From: Parabacteroides bouchesdurhonensis
GTDB lineage: Bacteria > Bacteroidota > Bacteroidia > Bacteroidales > Tannerellaceae
Assembly (NCBI RefSeq): GCF_900186615.1
Contig: NZ_LT896588.1
Span: forward strand, 2,776,559-2,840,558
Direction of reading: 5' to 3'
DNA: 64,000 bases
Made by a program: the position numbers and the translations under genes. Below are positions 17,598 to 25,910 of the stretch, in pieces. Position 1 is the stretch's first letter; each line of letters opens with the position of its first letter. Under the pieces are notes generated by a model, which searched no databases, was not told the DNA's origin, and saw nothing but the letters and a program-made list of their open reading frames with translations.

Positions 17598-19286
17598 TCA
17601 ATCAACAATCAGTTTACGGTAACGTATCCGCTTCGGTTCTGCTTCACCTAGCTGTTTACGCTTATATTCTTCATATTCGGAGTAAGAACCCTCATAAAAG
17701 ACAACATTTGAATCTCCCTCGAAAGAAAGAATGTGAGTACAGATACGGTCGAGGAACCAGCGGTCGTGAGAAACCACTACAGCGCAACCTGCAAAATTTT
17801 CCAGCCCTTCTTCCAAAGCCCGGAGAGTATTAACATCTATATCGTTGGTCGGTTCGTCCAGCAAAAGCACATTTGCTTCTGCCTTTAGAGTGAGAGCCAG
17901 ATGCAAGCGGTTTCTCTCTCCACCCGATAATATACCGCATAACTTTTCCTGATCGGCTCCTGCAAAATTGAATTTAGACAGATAAGCGCGCGAATTAATC
18001 TCTTTTCCGCCCACTCTTATAAATTCTTGTCCTCCGGAAACCACCTGATATACCGTTTTGTCCGGGTCTATATCCTTATGTGTCTGGTCGGCATAACCAA
18101 CCTTTACTGTTTCGCCCACATCAAACGTACCTTTGTCAATGCTTTCCATACCCATAATCATTTTGAACAGAGTTGTTTTTCCCGCTCCGTTCGGGCCTAT
18201 AACGCCCACAATCCCGTTAGGCGGAAGCATGAAGTTGAGGTCGTCAAACAGCAACTTGTCACCAAACGCTTTAGCTACATGCCGGGCCTCTATCACCTTG
18301 TTACCCAGACGCGGGCCATTCGGGATAAAAATTTCCAGCTTTGCTTCACGTTCTTTCTGGTCTTCATTCAGTAACGCTTCATACGAATTCAAGCGGGCTT
18401 TTCCTTTGGCCTGCCGTGCTTTAGGCGCCATATTGATCCATTCCAATTCGCGTTCCAGTGTTTTACGTCGTTTGCTTGCCTGTTTTTCCTCCTGAGCCAT
18501 ACGCTTCGTTTTCTGATCCAGCCAAGAAGAATAGTTACCCTTCCACGGAATACCCTCTCCACGATCCAATTCAAGAATCCATCCGGCTACGTGATCCAGA
18601 AAATACCTGTCGTGTGTGATACAGATCACAGTTCCCGCATATTGTTGCAGATGCTGTTCCAGCCAGTCAATAGATTCTGCATCCAGATGGTTGGTAGGCT
18701 CATCCAGCAACAATACATCCGGCTGCTTAAGCAACAAGCGGCAAAGAGCCACGCGGCGGCGTTCACCACCGGATAGCGTATCTACAACCTGTTCTTCGGG
18801 TGGGCAGCGTAATGCATCCATGGCACGTTCCAGACGGCTGTCTAAATTCCATGCGTCGGTTGCATCTATTTTATCCTGCAATTCGGCTTGCCTTGTAATC
18901 AGCGCATCCATTTTGTCCGGATCTTCCAGCACTTCCGGATCGCCAAATTTCTCATTAACTTCTTCATATTCCTTTAAGGTGTCAACAATCTCTTGCACCC
19001 CTTCCTGAACGATTTCCTTCACTGTTTTTCCGGCTTCCAGTTTCGGGTCTTGTTCCAGATAGCCCACCGAGTATCCCGGTGAAAAAACAACTTCACCCTG
19101 ATATTCTTTTTCAATGCCGGCAATAATTTTCAGTAAGGTAGATTTACCAGAGCCATTTAAACCTATAATTCCTATTTTAGCTCCATAAAAGAAAGACAGA
19201 TATATATTTTTTAGAACCTGTTTCTGAGGCGGAAAAGTTTTGCTTACGCCCACCATAGAGAAAATAATCTTCTTATCGTCTGCCAT
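17598..19286 (-). CDS. ettA: EttA, energy-dependent translational throttle ABC-F ATPase
   Basis: An ABC-F protein of 562 residues that binds the ribosomal E site and gates the first elongation steps according to ATP/ADP. It has two ABC domains without membrane segments. The first has Walker A GLNGSGKSTLLK and signature LSGGERRRVALCRLLL; the second has GPNGAGKTTLFKM and LSGGERNRLHLALTL; the charged linker between them holds the P-site tRNA interaction motif region. The arm insertion after the first Walker A is of EttA type. A -7 box lies at 19328-19335. Confidence 0.95.
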   Translation of the reverse strand: MADDKKIIFSMVGVSKTFPPQKQVLKNIYLSFFYGAKIGIIGLNGSGKSTLLKIIAGIEKEYQGEVVFSPGYSVGYLEQDPKLEAGKTVKEIVQEGVQEIVDTLKEYEEVNEKFGDPEVLEDPDKMDALITRQAELQDKIDATDAWNLDSRLERAMDALRCPPEEQVVDTLSGGERRRVALCRLLLKQPDVLLLDEPTNHLDAESIDWLEQHLQQYAGTVICITHDRYFLDHVAGWILELDRGEGIPWKGNYSSWLDQKTKRMAQEEKQASKRRKTLERELEWINMAPKARQAKGKARLNSYEALLNEDQKEREAKLEIFIPNGPRLGNKVIEARHVAKAFGDKLLFDDLNFMLPPNGIVGVIGPNGAGKTTLFKMIMGMESIDKGTFDVGETVKVGYADQTHKDIDPDKTVYQVVSGGQEFIRVGGKEINSRAYLSKFNFAGADQEKLCGILSGGERNRLHLALTLKAEANVLLLDEPTNDIDVNTLRALEEGLENFAGCAVVVSHDRWFLDRICTHILSFEGDSNVVFYEGSYSEYEEYKRKQLGEAEPKRIRYRKLIVD

Positions 19287-19327
19287 ATATAATAATATAA
19301 TTATGATGTTATTTTTATCTTTGCGTA

Positions 19328-19335
19328 CAAAGATA
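19328..19335 (-). promoter_or_regulatory. -7 promoter box for ettA
   Basis: CAAAGATA reads TATCTTTG on the minus strand, 42 bp upstream of the ettA start. A plus-strand TATCTTTG at 19316-19323 lies almost opposite it, making a divergent promoter pair. Confidence 0.6.
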
Positions 19336-19382
19336 ACAAAATAAAAAAGAGGTAAAAGCTTGCATGAAAAAAATATAACTCA

Positions 19383-19390
19383 TATCTTTG
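19383..19390 (+). promoter_or_regulatory. -7 promoter box for tRNA-Lys
   Basis: TATCTTTG lies 31 bp before the mature tRNA 5' end. Between them is a small hairpin, GTGTTAT-AAAA-ATAACAC, in the 5' leader. Confidence 0.6.
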
Positions 19391-19421
19391 CACCCGTGTT
19401 ATAAAAATAACACCATAGGCT

Positions 19422-19494
19422 GATTCGCTAGCTCAGCAGGTAGAGCACATCCCTTTTAAGGATGGGGTCCTGGGTTCGAGCCCCAGGCGGATCA
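19422..19494 (+). tRNA. tRNA-Lys (anticodon TTT)
   Basis: A full cloverleaf can be drawn. The acceptor stem is GATTCGC with GCGGATC (one G-T pair), discriminator A. The D arm is GCTC...GAGC, the anticodon stem CATCC/GGATG with loop CTTTTAA and anticodon TTT at 19455-19457, and the T arm CTGGG-TTCGAGC-CCCAG. CCA is not encoded. The gene's 3' end is the integration site of the element that follows. Confidence 0.97.
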
Positions 19495-19499
19495 CTGAA
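19482..19499 (+). repeat. Left attachment repeat (attL core) in the tRNA-Lys 3' end
   Basis: CCCAGGCGGATCACTGAA covers the end of the T arm, the acceptor 3' strand and five bases beyond. The identical 18 bp recur at 34401-34418. Confidence 0.92.
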
Positions 19500-19518
19500 A
19501 ACAAAAGAAAAATCAAGC

Positions 19519-19551
19519 AAATCCCTGATAATCAGACATTATCAGGGATTT
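19519..19551 (+). terminator. Element-borne terminator after tRNA-Lys
   Basis: A perfect 14-bp stem (AAATCCCTGATAAT with ATTATCAGGGATTT) around CAGAC, followed by CTTTTTTCT. It ends the tRNA-Lys transcript now that the native terminator lies beyond the far end of the element. Confidence 0.88.
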
Positions 19552-19598
19552 CTTTTTTCTAGCAGGTGGCAGAAAATAGCCGTTTCAAGCATATTATT

Positions 19599-19644
19599 GG
19601 TGGATAAATCGTGGGACTAAAATTTAGTTCAAAAAAGTCCCACG
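19599..19644. promoter_or_regulatory. Inverted repeat upstream of the integrase (possible arm sites)
   Basis: CGTGGGACT (19610-19618) and AGTCCCACG (19636-19644) form a perfect 9-bp inverted repeat, extended by AAAT/ATTT with one indel. A related word, TAAATCATGGGA, occurs near the right end at 34328-34339, against TAAATCGTGGGA here. The positions suit integrase arm-type binding sites; this is inference. Confidence 0.5.
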
Positions 19645-19736
19645 AATTTGCATCTTTCTCACTGATTAATAGCATTTTGCATAGACTTACTTTGGAAGAG
19701 AATACATAGTTTTGTAACTTTAAAAACGATGTAAAA

Positions 19737-20957
19737 ATGGCTCGAAAATCATTTTCTGTATTGTTCTTCATCAAGAAAGGCAAATTATTAAAGAACGGAG
19801 AAGCACCCGTGTGCATGAGAATCACCGTAAACGGCTGTATGGTAGATATTTCTATCAAAAGAAGCTGTCCCGTAAACCTATGGAATCAGGCAAAAGAGAA
19901 TTCAAAAGGTAAAGACCGTATGTCGGTGGAACTGAACCACTACTTAGAAATCACACGTTCACACGTACACCAAATTTATAGAGAATTGGAAACTTCCGGC
20001 AAAGTTATTACTGTTGATCTTGTGAGAAAGTTGTTTTATGGTGTGGACGAAGATAACAAAACGCTATTGCAGGTATTCAGAGAGCATAACGAACAAAGCC
20101 GTAAGCTGATCGGCAAAGACTTTGTAAGTAAGACCGTTCAACGGTATGAAACCACTACCCGATATTTGGAGGAATTCATTAAGAAAGAATATCAGCTATC
20201 GGATATTGCTCTAAACAACTTGGAAGCTAACTTCATTTCTAAGTTTGATGCTTTCTTGAAGATTGAAAAAGGTTGCGCGCAGAACTCTGCTATCACTCGA
20301 TTGAAGAATTTGAAGAAGATTATCCGTATTGCTCTGGAAAACGACTGGATAAAGAAAGATCCGTTTGCTTACTACCGCTTCAAACTGGAAGAAACCGATC
20401 CTGAATTTCTGACGATGGACGAAATTAAAATCATTCTTGCCAAAGAGTTCACCATTAAGCGAGTAGAACAGGTACGGGACGTTTTCATTTTTTGCGTTTT
20501 TACTGGTTTGGCGTTCAGCGATGTGAAAGACTTATCACCTGAACACTTGGTAAAAGACAATAAAGGAGAACTTTGGATAAGGAAGAACCGCCAAAAGACA
20601 AAAATTATGTGTAACATTCCTGTACTACCTGTGGCAGCTTCTATACTTGAAAAGTATAAAAATGTGGCAGAATGTACCGGAAAACTATTGCCTGTATTGA
20701 GCAATCAGCGCATGAACAGTTATTTGAAAGAAATTGCCGATGTGTGCGGAATTCATAAAAATCTTAGCACACATACCGCCCGTCATAGCTATGCCACAAG
20801 CATTTGCCTTGCAAATGGCGTAAGTATGGAGAATGTTGCTAAGATGTTGGGACACGCAAATACAAACGTAACAAAACATTATGCACGAGTATTGGATCAG
20901 AATATTTTCAAGGATATGCAAAAAGTAAATAGCTGTCTGTCGGAATTAGCTATATAA
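19737..20957 (+). CDS. Tyrosine recombinase / integrase
   Basis: A 406-residue site-specific recombinase with an N-terminal arm-binding domain (residues 1-90), a SAM-like core-binding domain (about 110-200) and a C-terminal catalytic domain. Catalytic residues visible are His346 and Arg349 (HTARHSYA), His373 (LGHAN) and the nucleophile Tyr382 (HYARV). The position of the first catalytic arginine, in FTGLAFSDV, is Ala259. Bacteroidetes integrases of the CTnDOT type also lack that arginine. The gene starts 237 bp from the attL repeat and should drive integration and excision. A TAACTTTA box lies just upstream of the start. Confidence 0.95.
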   Translation: MARKSFSVLFFIKKGKLLKNGEAPVCMRITVNGCMVDISIKRSCPVNLWNQAKENSKGKDRMSVELNHYLEITRSHVHQIYRELETSGKVITVDLVRKLFYGVDEDNKTLLQVFREHNEQSRKLIGKDFVSKTVQRYETTTRYLEEFIKKEYQLSDIALNNLEANFISKFDAFLKIEKGCAQNSAITRLKNLKKIIRIALENDWIKKDPFAYYRFKLEETDPEFLTMDEIKIILAKEFTIKRVEQVRDVFIFCVFTGLAFSDVKDLSPEHLVKDNKGELWIRKNRQKTKIMCNIPVLPVAASILEKYKNVAECTGKLLPVLSNQRMNSYLKEIADVCGIHKNLSTHTARHSYATSICLANGVSMENVAKMLGHANTNVTKHYARVLDQNIFKDMQKVNSCLSELAI

Positions 20958-20979
20958 TAAAGGTAGTAGCTAATATTGA

Positions 20980-21021
20980 AAAAGGATTGGGAAGAATGAA
21001 TTTCATTTTCTCAATCCTTTT
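20980..21021 (+). terminator. Terminator after the integrase
   Basis: AAAAGGATTG (20980-20989) pairs with CAATCCTTTT (21012-21021), with further partial pairing inside and a T-rich tail. Confidence 0.75.
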
Positions 21022-21076
21022 CTTTTATAGTAAGTTTTCCAGAACTCAATATGAAGCATTGACAAAGGTAAGTTCC

Positions 21077-21177
21077 GTATTTAGCCTGTTCAAGTCCGAG
21101 CCTTCGGTTTAGATGAAAATCTTCCTCTCACTATATTCGAGCGTATTTTCATCTAAAGACTTGCACAGACTAAATAC
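21077..21177. repeat. Large nested inverted repeat
   Basis: The outer 20-bp arms (21077-21096 and 21158-21177) match with two mismatches. The inner 13-bp arms TTTAGATGAAAAT (21108-21120) and ATTTTCATCTAAA (21145-21157) are perfect. Weaker pairing (CATTGAC-type) may extend it to about 21055-21197. It lies between the convergent integrase and helix-turn-helix genes. Confidence 0.8.
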
Positions 21178-21240
21178 TTCACTGGAAAAGTCAATGATTC
21201 AAATTAAATTCCGAAAAACAATGTTTTTGAGCTTGGCAGG

Positions 21241-21534
21241 TTACTCTTTCCAACTTTCAAAATAGTGCCTTTGGAGCAGTTTATCAATATCACTCTGACG
21301 GTAGATGATTTTACCTTTTATCTGGATAAAGGGGATTAGACCTGTATCTCTCCACTCTTGCAGGGTTCGCAAACTGACATTCAGTTTCTTGGAAACTTCA
21401 TGATTGGAAAGAAATCGTTCTCCGTTCAGGTGGGGCTTATAGTGCTTTACAATCGATTCAATACCGTTCAGCATTGAAGCAAGCGAAGAAATAAATTCTT
21501 TGACTTGTGGGGTATCTTTATTTATTAGTTCCAT
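21241..21534 (-). CDS. Helix-turn-helix protein, excisionase-like
   Basis: A 97-residue protein ending in a winged-helix DNA-binding module of the MerR/excisionase type (HTH_17). ERFLSNHEVSKKLNVSLRTLQEWRDTG-type sequence around residues 40-67 is the helix-turn-helix, and IQIKGKIIYRQSDIDKLL is the wing. Bacteroides integrative elements usually carry such genes near the integrase, where they control excision. It is the last of three minus-strand genes ending against the integrase. Role inferred from family and position. Confidence 0.85.
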   Translation of the reverse strand: MELINKDTPQVKEFISSLASMLNGIESIVKHYKPHLNGERFLSNHEVSKKLNVSLRTLQEWRDTGLIPFIQIKGKIIYRQSDIDKLLQRHYFESWKE

Positions 21535-21611
21535 GATTGAAAGATTGTTTTATTGAAATATTGATTTCAAGATTGCTGGATAGCTAATCAGTTGAATGAT
21601 TAGCTGATTGA

Positions 21612-21905
21612 TTAGTTTCGCAGATAGTCACCCAATGATGAAAGGCTAAGCACATCTTTTGCCGGATCATAATCTATATAGAGCCGTTTGGATGCAACAG
21701 TAATAAAATACTGGCTACCATCTTGCTGTATCTCATAAGTAGCGGGTGAAGCCTGTTTGGTGGTTTCCGATACATATATAATAGAGAGAAGATAATCGTT
21801 GTCGTTCCGGTAGATGATTACCGTAGGATTCAGATTAATGCTTTCCCATGTGCCGACAATGGAGAACAGGTTGAAGGTCGGATAATCTTCTTTAGTTCTT
21901 TCCAT
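21612..21905 (-). CDS. DUF3876-like small protein
   Basis: A 97-residue soluble beta-rich protein of a family seen on Bacteroidales mobile elements (DUF3876, from recognition of the pattern WES...P.VIIYR and YEIQ-DG-YF). Function unknown. Its start overlaps the end of the upstream helix-turn-helix gene by 14 bp, so the two are translationally coupled. Confidence 0.75.
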   Translation of the reverse strand: MERTKEDYPTFNLFSIVGTWESINLNPTVIIYRNDNDYLLSIIYVSETTKQASPATYEIQQDGSQYFITVASKRLYIDYDPAKDVLSLSSLGDYLRN

Positions 21906-22206
21906 AAGGCGTTATTTGTTTGGGTGATTGATTTTGCGTTTCACTGTCCGCAATAATTCTTTCAATATCGGAAGATTTATAATAAATCTTGTTCCCTATT
22001 TGAGAATAAGCCAATCGCCCACTACTTCGGTAATATTGCAGCGTTCGTTTACTAAAGCCTAACAACAGGCACACTTCCTGACTATCCAGCCAGTTTTCAA
22101 CTTTTTGAGTATGAGTGCTGCACAAACTTTCTATCCGTTTGGCAAACTCCGTGAACCGTTCGCAGACATACGAAAAGGTTCTCTTTTCAATGGTTACTAC
22201 TTCCAT
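21892..22206 (-). CDS. Helix-turn-helix protein (HTH_17)
   Basis: A 104-residue DNA-binding protein. Residues about 45-80 (SQEVCLLLGFSKRTLQYYRS then GRLAYSQIGNKIYYKSSDIERI) make an excisionase-type helix-turn-helix with wing. First gene of the three-gene minus-strand unit; divergent from tetR. Likely controls excision or transfer genes of the element; target not known. Confidence 0.85.
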   Translation of the reverse strand: MEVVTIEKRTFSYVCERFTEFAKRIESLCSTHTQKVENWLDSQEVCLLLGFSKRTLQYYRSSGRLAYSQIGNKIYYKSSDIERIIADSETQNQSPKQITPYGKN

Positions 22207-22390
22207 ACTTTCAATTTTAAATGGTTTATAAAACGTGTTGATTCCTTATTTCACCAGCAAATGAAAGAAGAATCAAGAGCCGTTTTCAAAACTGTCTGAA
22301 AGTGGTAGGAAGTGGTTATAACTGGCTGGATAAATGAAGATAGAAATTATATACTGTGAACATACAAGATGTTAAAATCGCCAATTTCAT

Positions 22391-22420
22391 ACTTACTACT
22401 AAGTAAATTGCATATATTTG
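22391..22420 (+). promoter_or_regulatory. tetR promoter with probable operator
   Basis: TATATTTG at 22413-22420 is a -7 box only 4 bp before the ATG, so the message may be leaderless. Just upstream, ACTTACTACTAAGTAA (22391-22406) holds the dyad TTACT-ACTA-AGTAA; a related word precedes the DinB gene. Confidence 0.55.
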
Positions 22421-22424
22421 TGCC

Positions 22425-22970
22425 ATGAATGATACAAGAAGTGAAATAATACGGTTAGGAAGTGAATTAATTCGCTCTATTGGCTACAATTCTTTTAGCT
22501 ACGCAGACATATCTAAAGCGTTGAATATAAAGAATGCAGCTATTCATTATTATTTCCCTTCAAAGTCGGATCTGGGAGTAGAAATAATAAGGAAAAATCT
22601 GAATGCTTTTAATGAGCTAACTAGAACATGGGAAAGTTTGGATTATAAATCGCAGTTTTCCAATTACATTCATATGCATGATAGTTTTATCAATAATCAT
22701 TGGGTTTGTATAGTTGGCTCACTTTCACCATCTTATGACACTTTACCTGAAAACATGCAGAAAGAGTTGCAGGGATTGGTAAACACGATTCTGAAATGGC
22801 TTACAGCTTTATTAGATAATGGTTTAAAAAACAATGCTTTTTCATTTGCGGAAACACCAAGAACAAAGGCTTTTATGGTTCATTCTGCATTACTATCTTC
22901 TTTGCAAATGAATAAAGTATTAAGAAATGATGTGTATAAATCAATACAGGAAGGATTATTAAATATCTAA
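22425..22970 (+). CDS. TetR/AcrR family regulator
   Basis: A 181-residue repressor-type protein with the N-terminal TetR helix-turn-helix, FSYADISKALNIKNAAIHYYFPSK-like sequence at residues 24-48, and an all-helical ligand-binding C-terminal part. Next to it on the same strand are a DinB-family gene (52 bp away) and a MATE exporter. It probably controls these cargo genes in response to a small molecule. Inducer unknown. Confidence 0.9.
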   Translation: MNDTRSEIIRLGSELIRSIGYNSFSYADISKALNIKNAAIHYYFPSKSDLGVEIIRKNLNAFNELTRTWESLDYKSQFSNYIHMHDSFINNHWVCIVGSLSPSYDTLPENMQKELQGLVNTILKWLTALLDNGLKNNAFSFAETPRTKAFMVHSALLSSLQMNKVLRNDVYKSIQEGLLNI

Positions 22971-22988
22971 TATTTTTTTGCCTTAAAT

Positions 22989-23006
22989 ACTTACTTACTA
23001 ATAAGG
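22989..23006. promoter_or_regulatory. Possible second TetR operator
   Basis: ACTTACTTACTAATAAGG shares ACTTACT-ACTAA with the site upstream of tetR and has a CTTA...TAAG dyad. It lies 17 bp before the DinB-family start. Confidence 0.4.
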
Positions 23007-23022
23007 ATATAAATTTACAGAA

Positions 23023-23541
23023 ATGAAAAGGATTGATTTTTTAAGAGAACAGATTATCGAATCGAGGAATTTTGTAAATCGTTTGATTTCCGAAATGCCA
23101 CAAGATTTGTGGTACACAATTCCTCAAAACACAGATTCAAATTTTGCTTGGCAAATTGGACATTTAATGATTAGTCAAAACTTCCACGCTATCACATGTA
23201 TCACAGGAAGAAATACTAAAGTAGCAGAATTGATACCCATTGTTGATTATGTGAAAATCTTCAATGGTATGGGAACCCTACACAGGTCAGTAGAAAAAAA
23301 CTTGATACCAGCATATGAGCTTAAAAATCAATTTGATGCCATTCACGAAATATGCCTAGATAATTTATCCCAATTAAATGATGATATATTATTTGAGCAA
23401 TTAGAACCTATTCCGTTTAAGCATCCAGTAGCTAATAACAAATATGAAGCATTGTCTTGGTGCTTCAAACATGAAATGTGGCATAGTGCAGAAATGGAAG
23501 AACTAAAACGTATGCTCGGCTATCCTATCAAATGGCTATAA
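23023..23541 (+). CDS. DinB-family protein
   Basis: A 172-residue four-helix-bundle protein of the DinB/YfiT superfamily. Metal-ligand histidines fit HLMI (GHLMISQNFHA, around residue 50) and the late CFKHEMWHSAEMEEL (near residue 155). Members are metal-dependent enzymes or thiol transferases, and some lie with drug resistance genes. It is cargo between tetR and the MATE gene; precise reaction unknown. Confidence 0.85.
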   Translation: MKRIDFLREQIIESRNFVNRLISEMPQDLWYTIPQNTDSNFAWQIGHLMISQNFHAITCITGRNTKVAELIPIVDYVKIFNGMGTLHRSVEKNLIPAYELKNQFDAIHEICLDNLSQLNDDILFEQLEPIPFKHPVANNKYEALSWCFKHEMWHSAEMEELKRMLGYPIKWL

Positions 23542-23600
23542 AGATAGTTTGCAACGGTAATAAAAATCCAATTACATAGTTCTATTTCCCTGAAAATATA

Positions 23601-23821
23601 TACCTTTGTATGTATTCAACAAGTTAATATATCGTTCAACTTATGAAATGGCAACTCTGTATATAGCTTAAATGCTTCAGGGCGGTCGGAGAACTAACAA
23701 ATCTTCGACCTATGTTCTTATACCCTATCCAAAACACAGAGTTTTCTCAATTACATTTCTGATTATGATTTATGTCACTGCAAAAGTAGTGCTTAACAAT
23801 CATGTTATATTAAGTTGAATA
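23601..23821 (+). promoter_or_regulatory. Promoter and structured leader of the MATE gene
   Basis: A -7 box TACCTTTG at 23601-23608 is followed by an untranslated leader of about 200 nt. The leader has two overlapping mini-ORFs: 23643-23666 (MKWQLCI) and 23648-23671 (MATLYIA). AACTCTGT (23653-23660), inside the mini-ORFs, pairs with ACAGAGTT (23736-23743). A 9-bp stem, GGTCGGAGA with TCTTCGACC, spans 23684-23710. Such a layout fits translational attenuation; not proven. Confidence 0.45.
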
Positions 23822-25141
23822 ATGAATTATACATATAAACAAATATGGCTCGTCAACTTACCTATAATGGTGAGCCTACTCATGGAACAATTGATTAATT
23901 TCACAGATTCCATTTTTCTTGGTCATGTTAGTCAGATAGATTTAGGAGCATCGGCACTGGCTACCATGTATTACACAGCCATTTATATGCTCGGCTTTGG
24001 ATTCAGTCTTGGAGTACAAGTTGTTATCGCAAGGCGAAACGGTGAAGGGCGATATATGGATGTAGGCAGAGTATTTTATCAGGGATTGATTTTCTTATCT
24101 GTTTTTGCCATTATTGTTTTCATATTATCCAAACTGTTTTCTCCTGTATTACTTCGCATGACAATTTCGTCTGATAGTGTCTATCAAGCCACCATGAAGT
24201 ATATGGAATGGCGAGATTACAGTTATTTGTTCGCATTTCCTTTATTGGCAATTCGGGCTTTCTTCGTTGGAACAACCAATACTAAAATTCTTACAGCTAA
24301 CTCTATCGTTATGGTAATCTGCAATGTTATATTTAACTACTTGCTAATATTCGGGAATGCAGGTTTCCCTAAATTGGGTATTAGTGGGGCTGCTGTTGGA
24401 TCATCACTTGCAGAGCTTGTTGGATTACTGTTTTTGATTCTATACGTATGGAAGCGTGTAGATAAGAAGCGGTATGATTTGCGTGCAAGTTTTGATTTAG
24501 GGTTATCGCTCCACCTCTTAAATATTTCAGTTTGGACAATGGTACGTTCGTTTTTTTGCATTGCTCCCTGGTTTTTGTTCTTTGTAGCAATTGAACATTT
24601 AGGTGAATGCGAACTTGCAGCAGCAAATGTAGTAAGAAGTATCTCAATGCTCTTTTTTGTGATTGTCAATTCATTTGCCACTACTGCTATTTCGTTGGTT
24701 AGTAACCTTATCGGAGCAAATCAAATTTCAGATGTTATGCCACTTTCCCGTTGTATCATATTGCTAACTTATGCAATGGGGATTCCATTGATTATATTAT
24801 CTTTTGCTTTGTCGGGAACTCTTTTAGAGCTGTTTACTAATGATAAAATAGTTGTTCAGAAAGCATTTTACCCATTCTGTGTAATGCTTTCTACGTTTAT
24901 TATCTCTGTGCCAGCTTATACATATTGTAATACAGTAATAGGCACAGGTAATACGAAAGTAGTTTTTGTGTTCCAGATGATTAATATTATGATCTACCTG
25001 TCATATCTATTTGCTTTGTCGAAATTTCCAAATATTCCCCTTGCAGCATATTGGACTTCCGAACAAATATATGTGTTAGTGTTATTACTGATGTCTTATG
25101 TTTATATGAAAAAAGGCAGATGGTTCAATAAGAATATTTAA
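23822..25141 (+). CDS. MATE family efflux transporter (element cargo)
   Basis: A 439-residue multidrug exporter of the MATE family with about 12 membrane segments. NFTDSIFLGHVSQIDLGASALATM-like sequence at residues 24-48, FSLGVQVVIARRNGEG near residue 60, and the midpoint FGNAGFPKLGISGAAVGSS are typical. It differs clearly from the chromosomal MATE at 14750. The leader before it may attenuate expression. The RteC-like gene follows after 19 bp. Confidence 0.93.
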   Translation: MNYTYKQIWLVNLPIMVSLLMEQLINFTDSIFLGHVSQIDLGASALATMYYTAIYMLGFGFSLGVQVVIARRNGEGRYMDVGRVFYQGLIFLSVFAIIVFILSKLFSPVLLRMTISSDSVYQATMKYMEWRDYSYLFAFPLLAIRAFFVGTTNTKILTANSIVMVICNVIFNYLLIFGNAGFPKLGISGAAVGSSLAELVGLLFLILYVWKRVDKKRYDLRASFDLGLSLHLLNISVWTMVRSFFCIAPWFLFFVAIEHLGECELAAANVVRSISMLFFVIVNSFATTAISLVSNLIGANQISDVMPLSRCIILLTYAMGIPLIILSFALSGTLLELFTNDKIVVQKAFYPFCVMLSTFIISVPAYTYCNTVIGTGNTKVVFVFQMINIMIYLSYLFALSKFPNIPLAAYWTSEQIYVLVLLLMSYVYMKKGRWFNKNI

Positions 25142-25160
25142 TCCTAACAACGATTTATCT

Positions 25161-25781
25161 ATGTGGGATATTCTGGAAACAAAGCTATTCAAGTTCTTGT
25201 CAGCTTCTAATACAGAAAGTGACCCTGAACCGCAAATCAAAGAGGCATATAGAGAGTTTGTGGAAAGGTTAATCTTCTATATGGATTCAGAGACAGATAA
25301 TATGAAGCGTATTCGTACCCTCAATTTGATTCATATAGAGATTGAGACAGTTAAATCTTTAGAGGTTTCGTATGGAACAAAACAAGATGTATTGAAACTT
25401 ATCTATTGTGATAAAGTCTTGTCTTTCATTCAAAAAGAGTTAGAGCTAATCCATAAACAAATGGAGTTTCCAAAATACTTTATCAGGATAGAAGCCGCAT
25501 GGCAATCACCGCTTTATCTAACAGATAAAACTAATCTCATTGAAATAATGGAGATAGTTAGCGGATTGTTTTTATCTGAAAAAGTTGTAACCCACACCGG
25601 AATAAAATCACCACTGACAGAAATCGGGCGAGCCTTTGAATATCTATTCAATATTAAACTAGGGGACATTCACAAAAAACATGAAAATGTAATTTGTCGG
25701 AAAGCCAATAAACGCACCGAGTTTTTGGATATACTTCGGAAAGCTATTTCCGAAGAAAGTAAAAAGAAAGGCTATCTATAA
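25161..25781 (+). CDS. RteC-domain protein
   Basis: A 206-residue protein whose second half matches the RteC domain: the TDKTNLIEIMEIV segment, then LTEIGRAFEYLFNIKLGDI, then RKANKRTEFLDILRKAI near residues 175-195. RteC of the conjugative transposon CTnDOT is a DNA-binding activator of the excision genes. Here it lies 19 bp behind the MATE gene, away from the integrase. It may link expression of the cargo to excision or mobilization; that link is inference. Confidence 0.85.
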   Translation: MWDILETKLFKFLSASNTESDPEPQIKEAYREFVERLIFYMDSETDNMKRIRTLNLIHIEIETVKSLEVSYGTKQDVLKLIYCDKVLSFIQKELELIHKQMEFPKYFIRIEAAWQSPLYLTDKTNLIEIMEIVSGLFLSEKVVTHTGIKSPLTEIGRAFEYLFNIKLGDIHKKHENVICRKANKRTEFLDILRKAISEESKKKGYL

Positions 25782-25910
25782 ATCAGCTACTTATGAACAA
25801 TTATTAGGGGTGTAGTATATCTACTCCCCTAATTTAATTTCATCCGTTTACCGAACTTTGCTTCATCAATCGATTGAAAATAATAATGTTGAACTTAAAA
25901 TTGAAGCAAA

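Noticed and set aside
23822-25141. Cargo MATE as a duplicate of the chromosomal MATE at 14750
   Set aside because: The two proteins share only the family pattern, with different lengths and sequence, so they are not a recent duplication.
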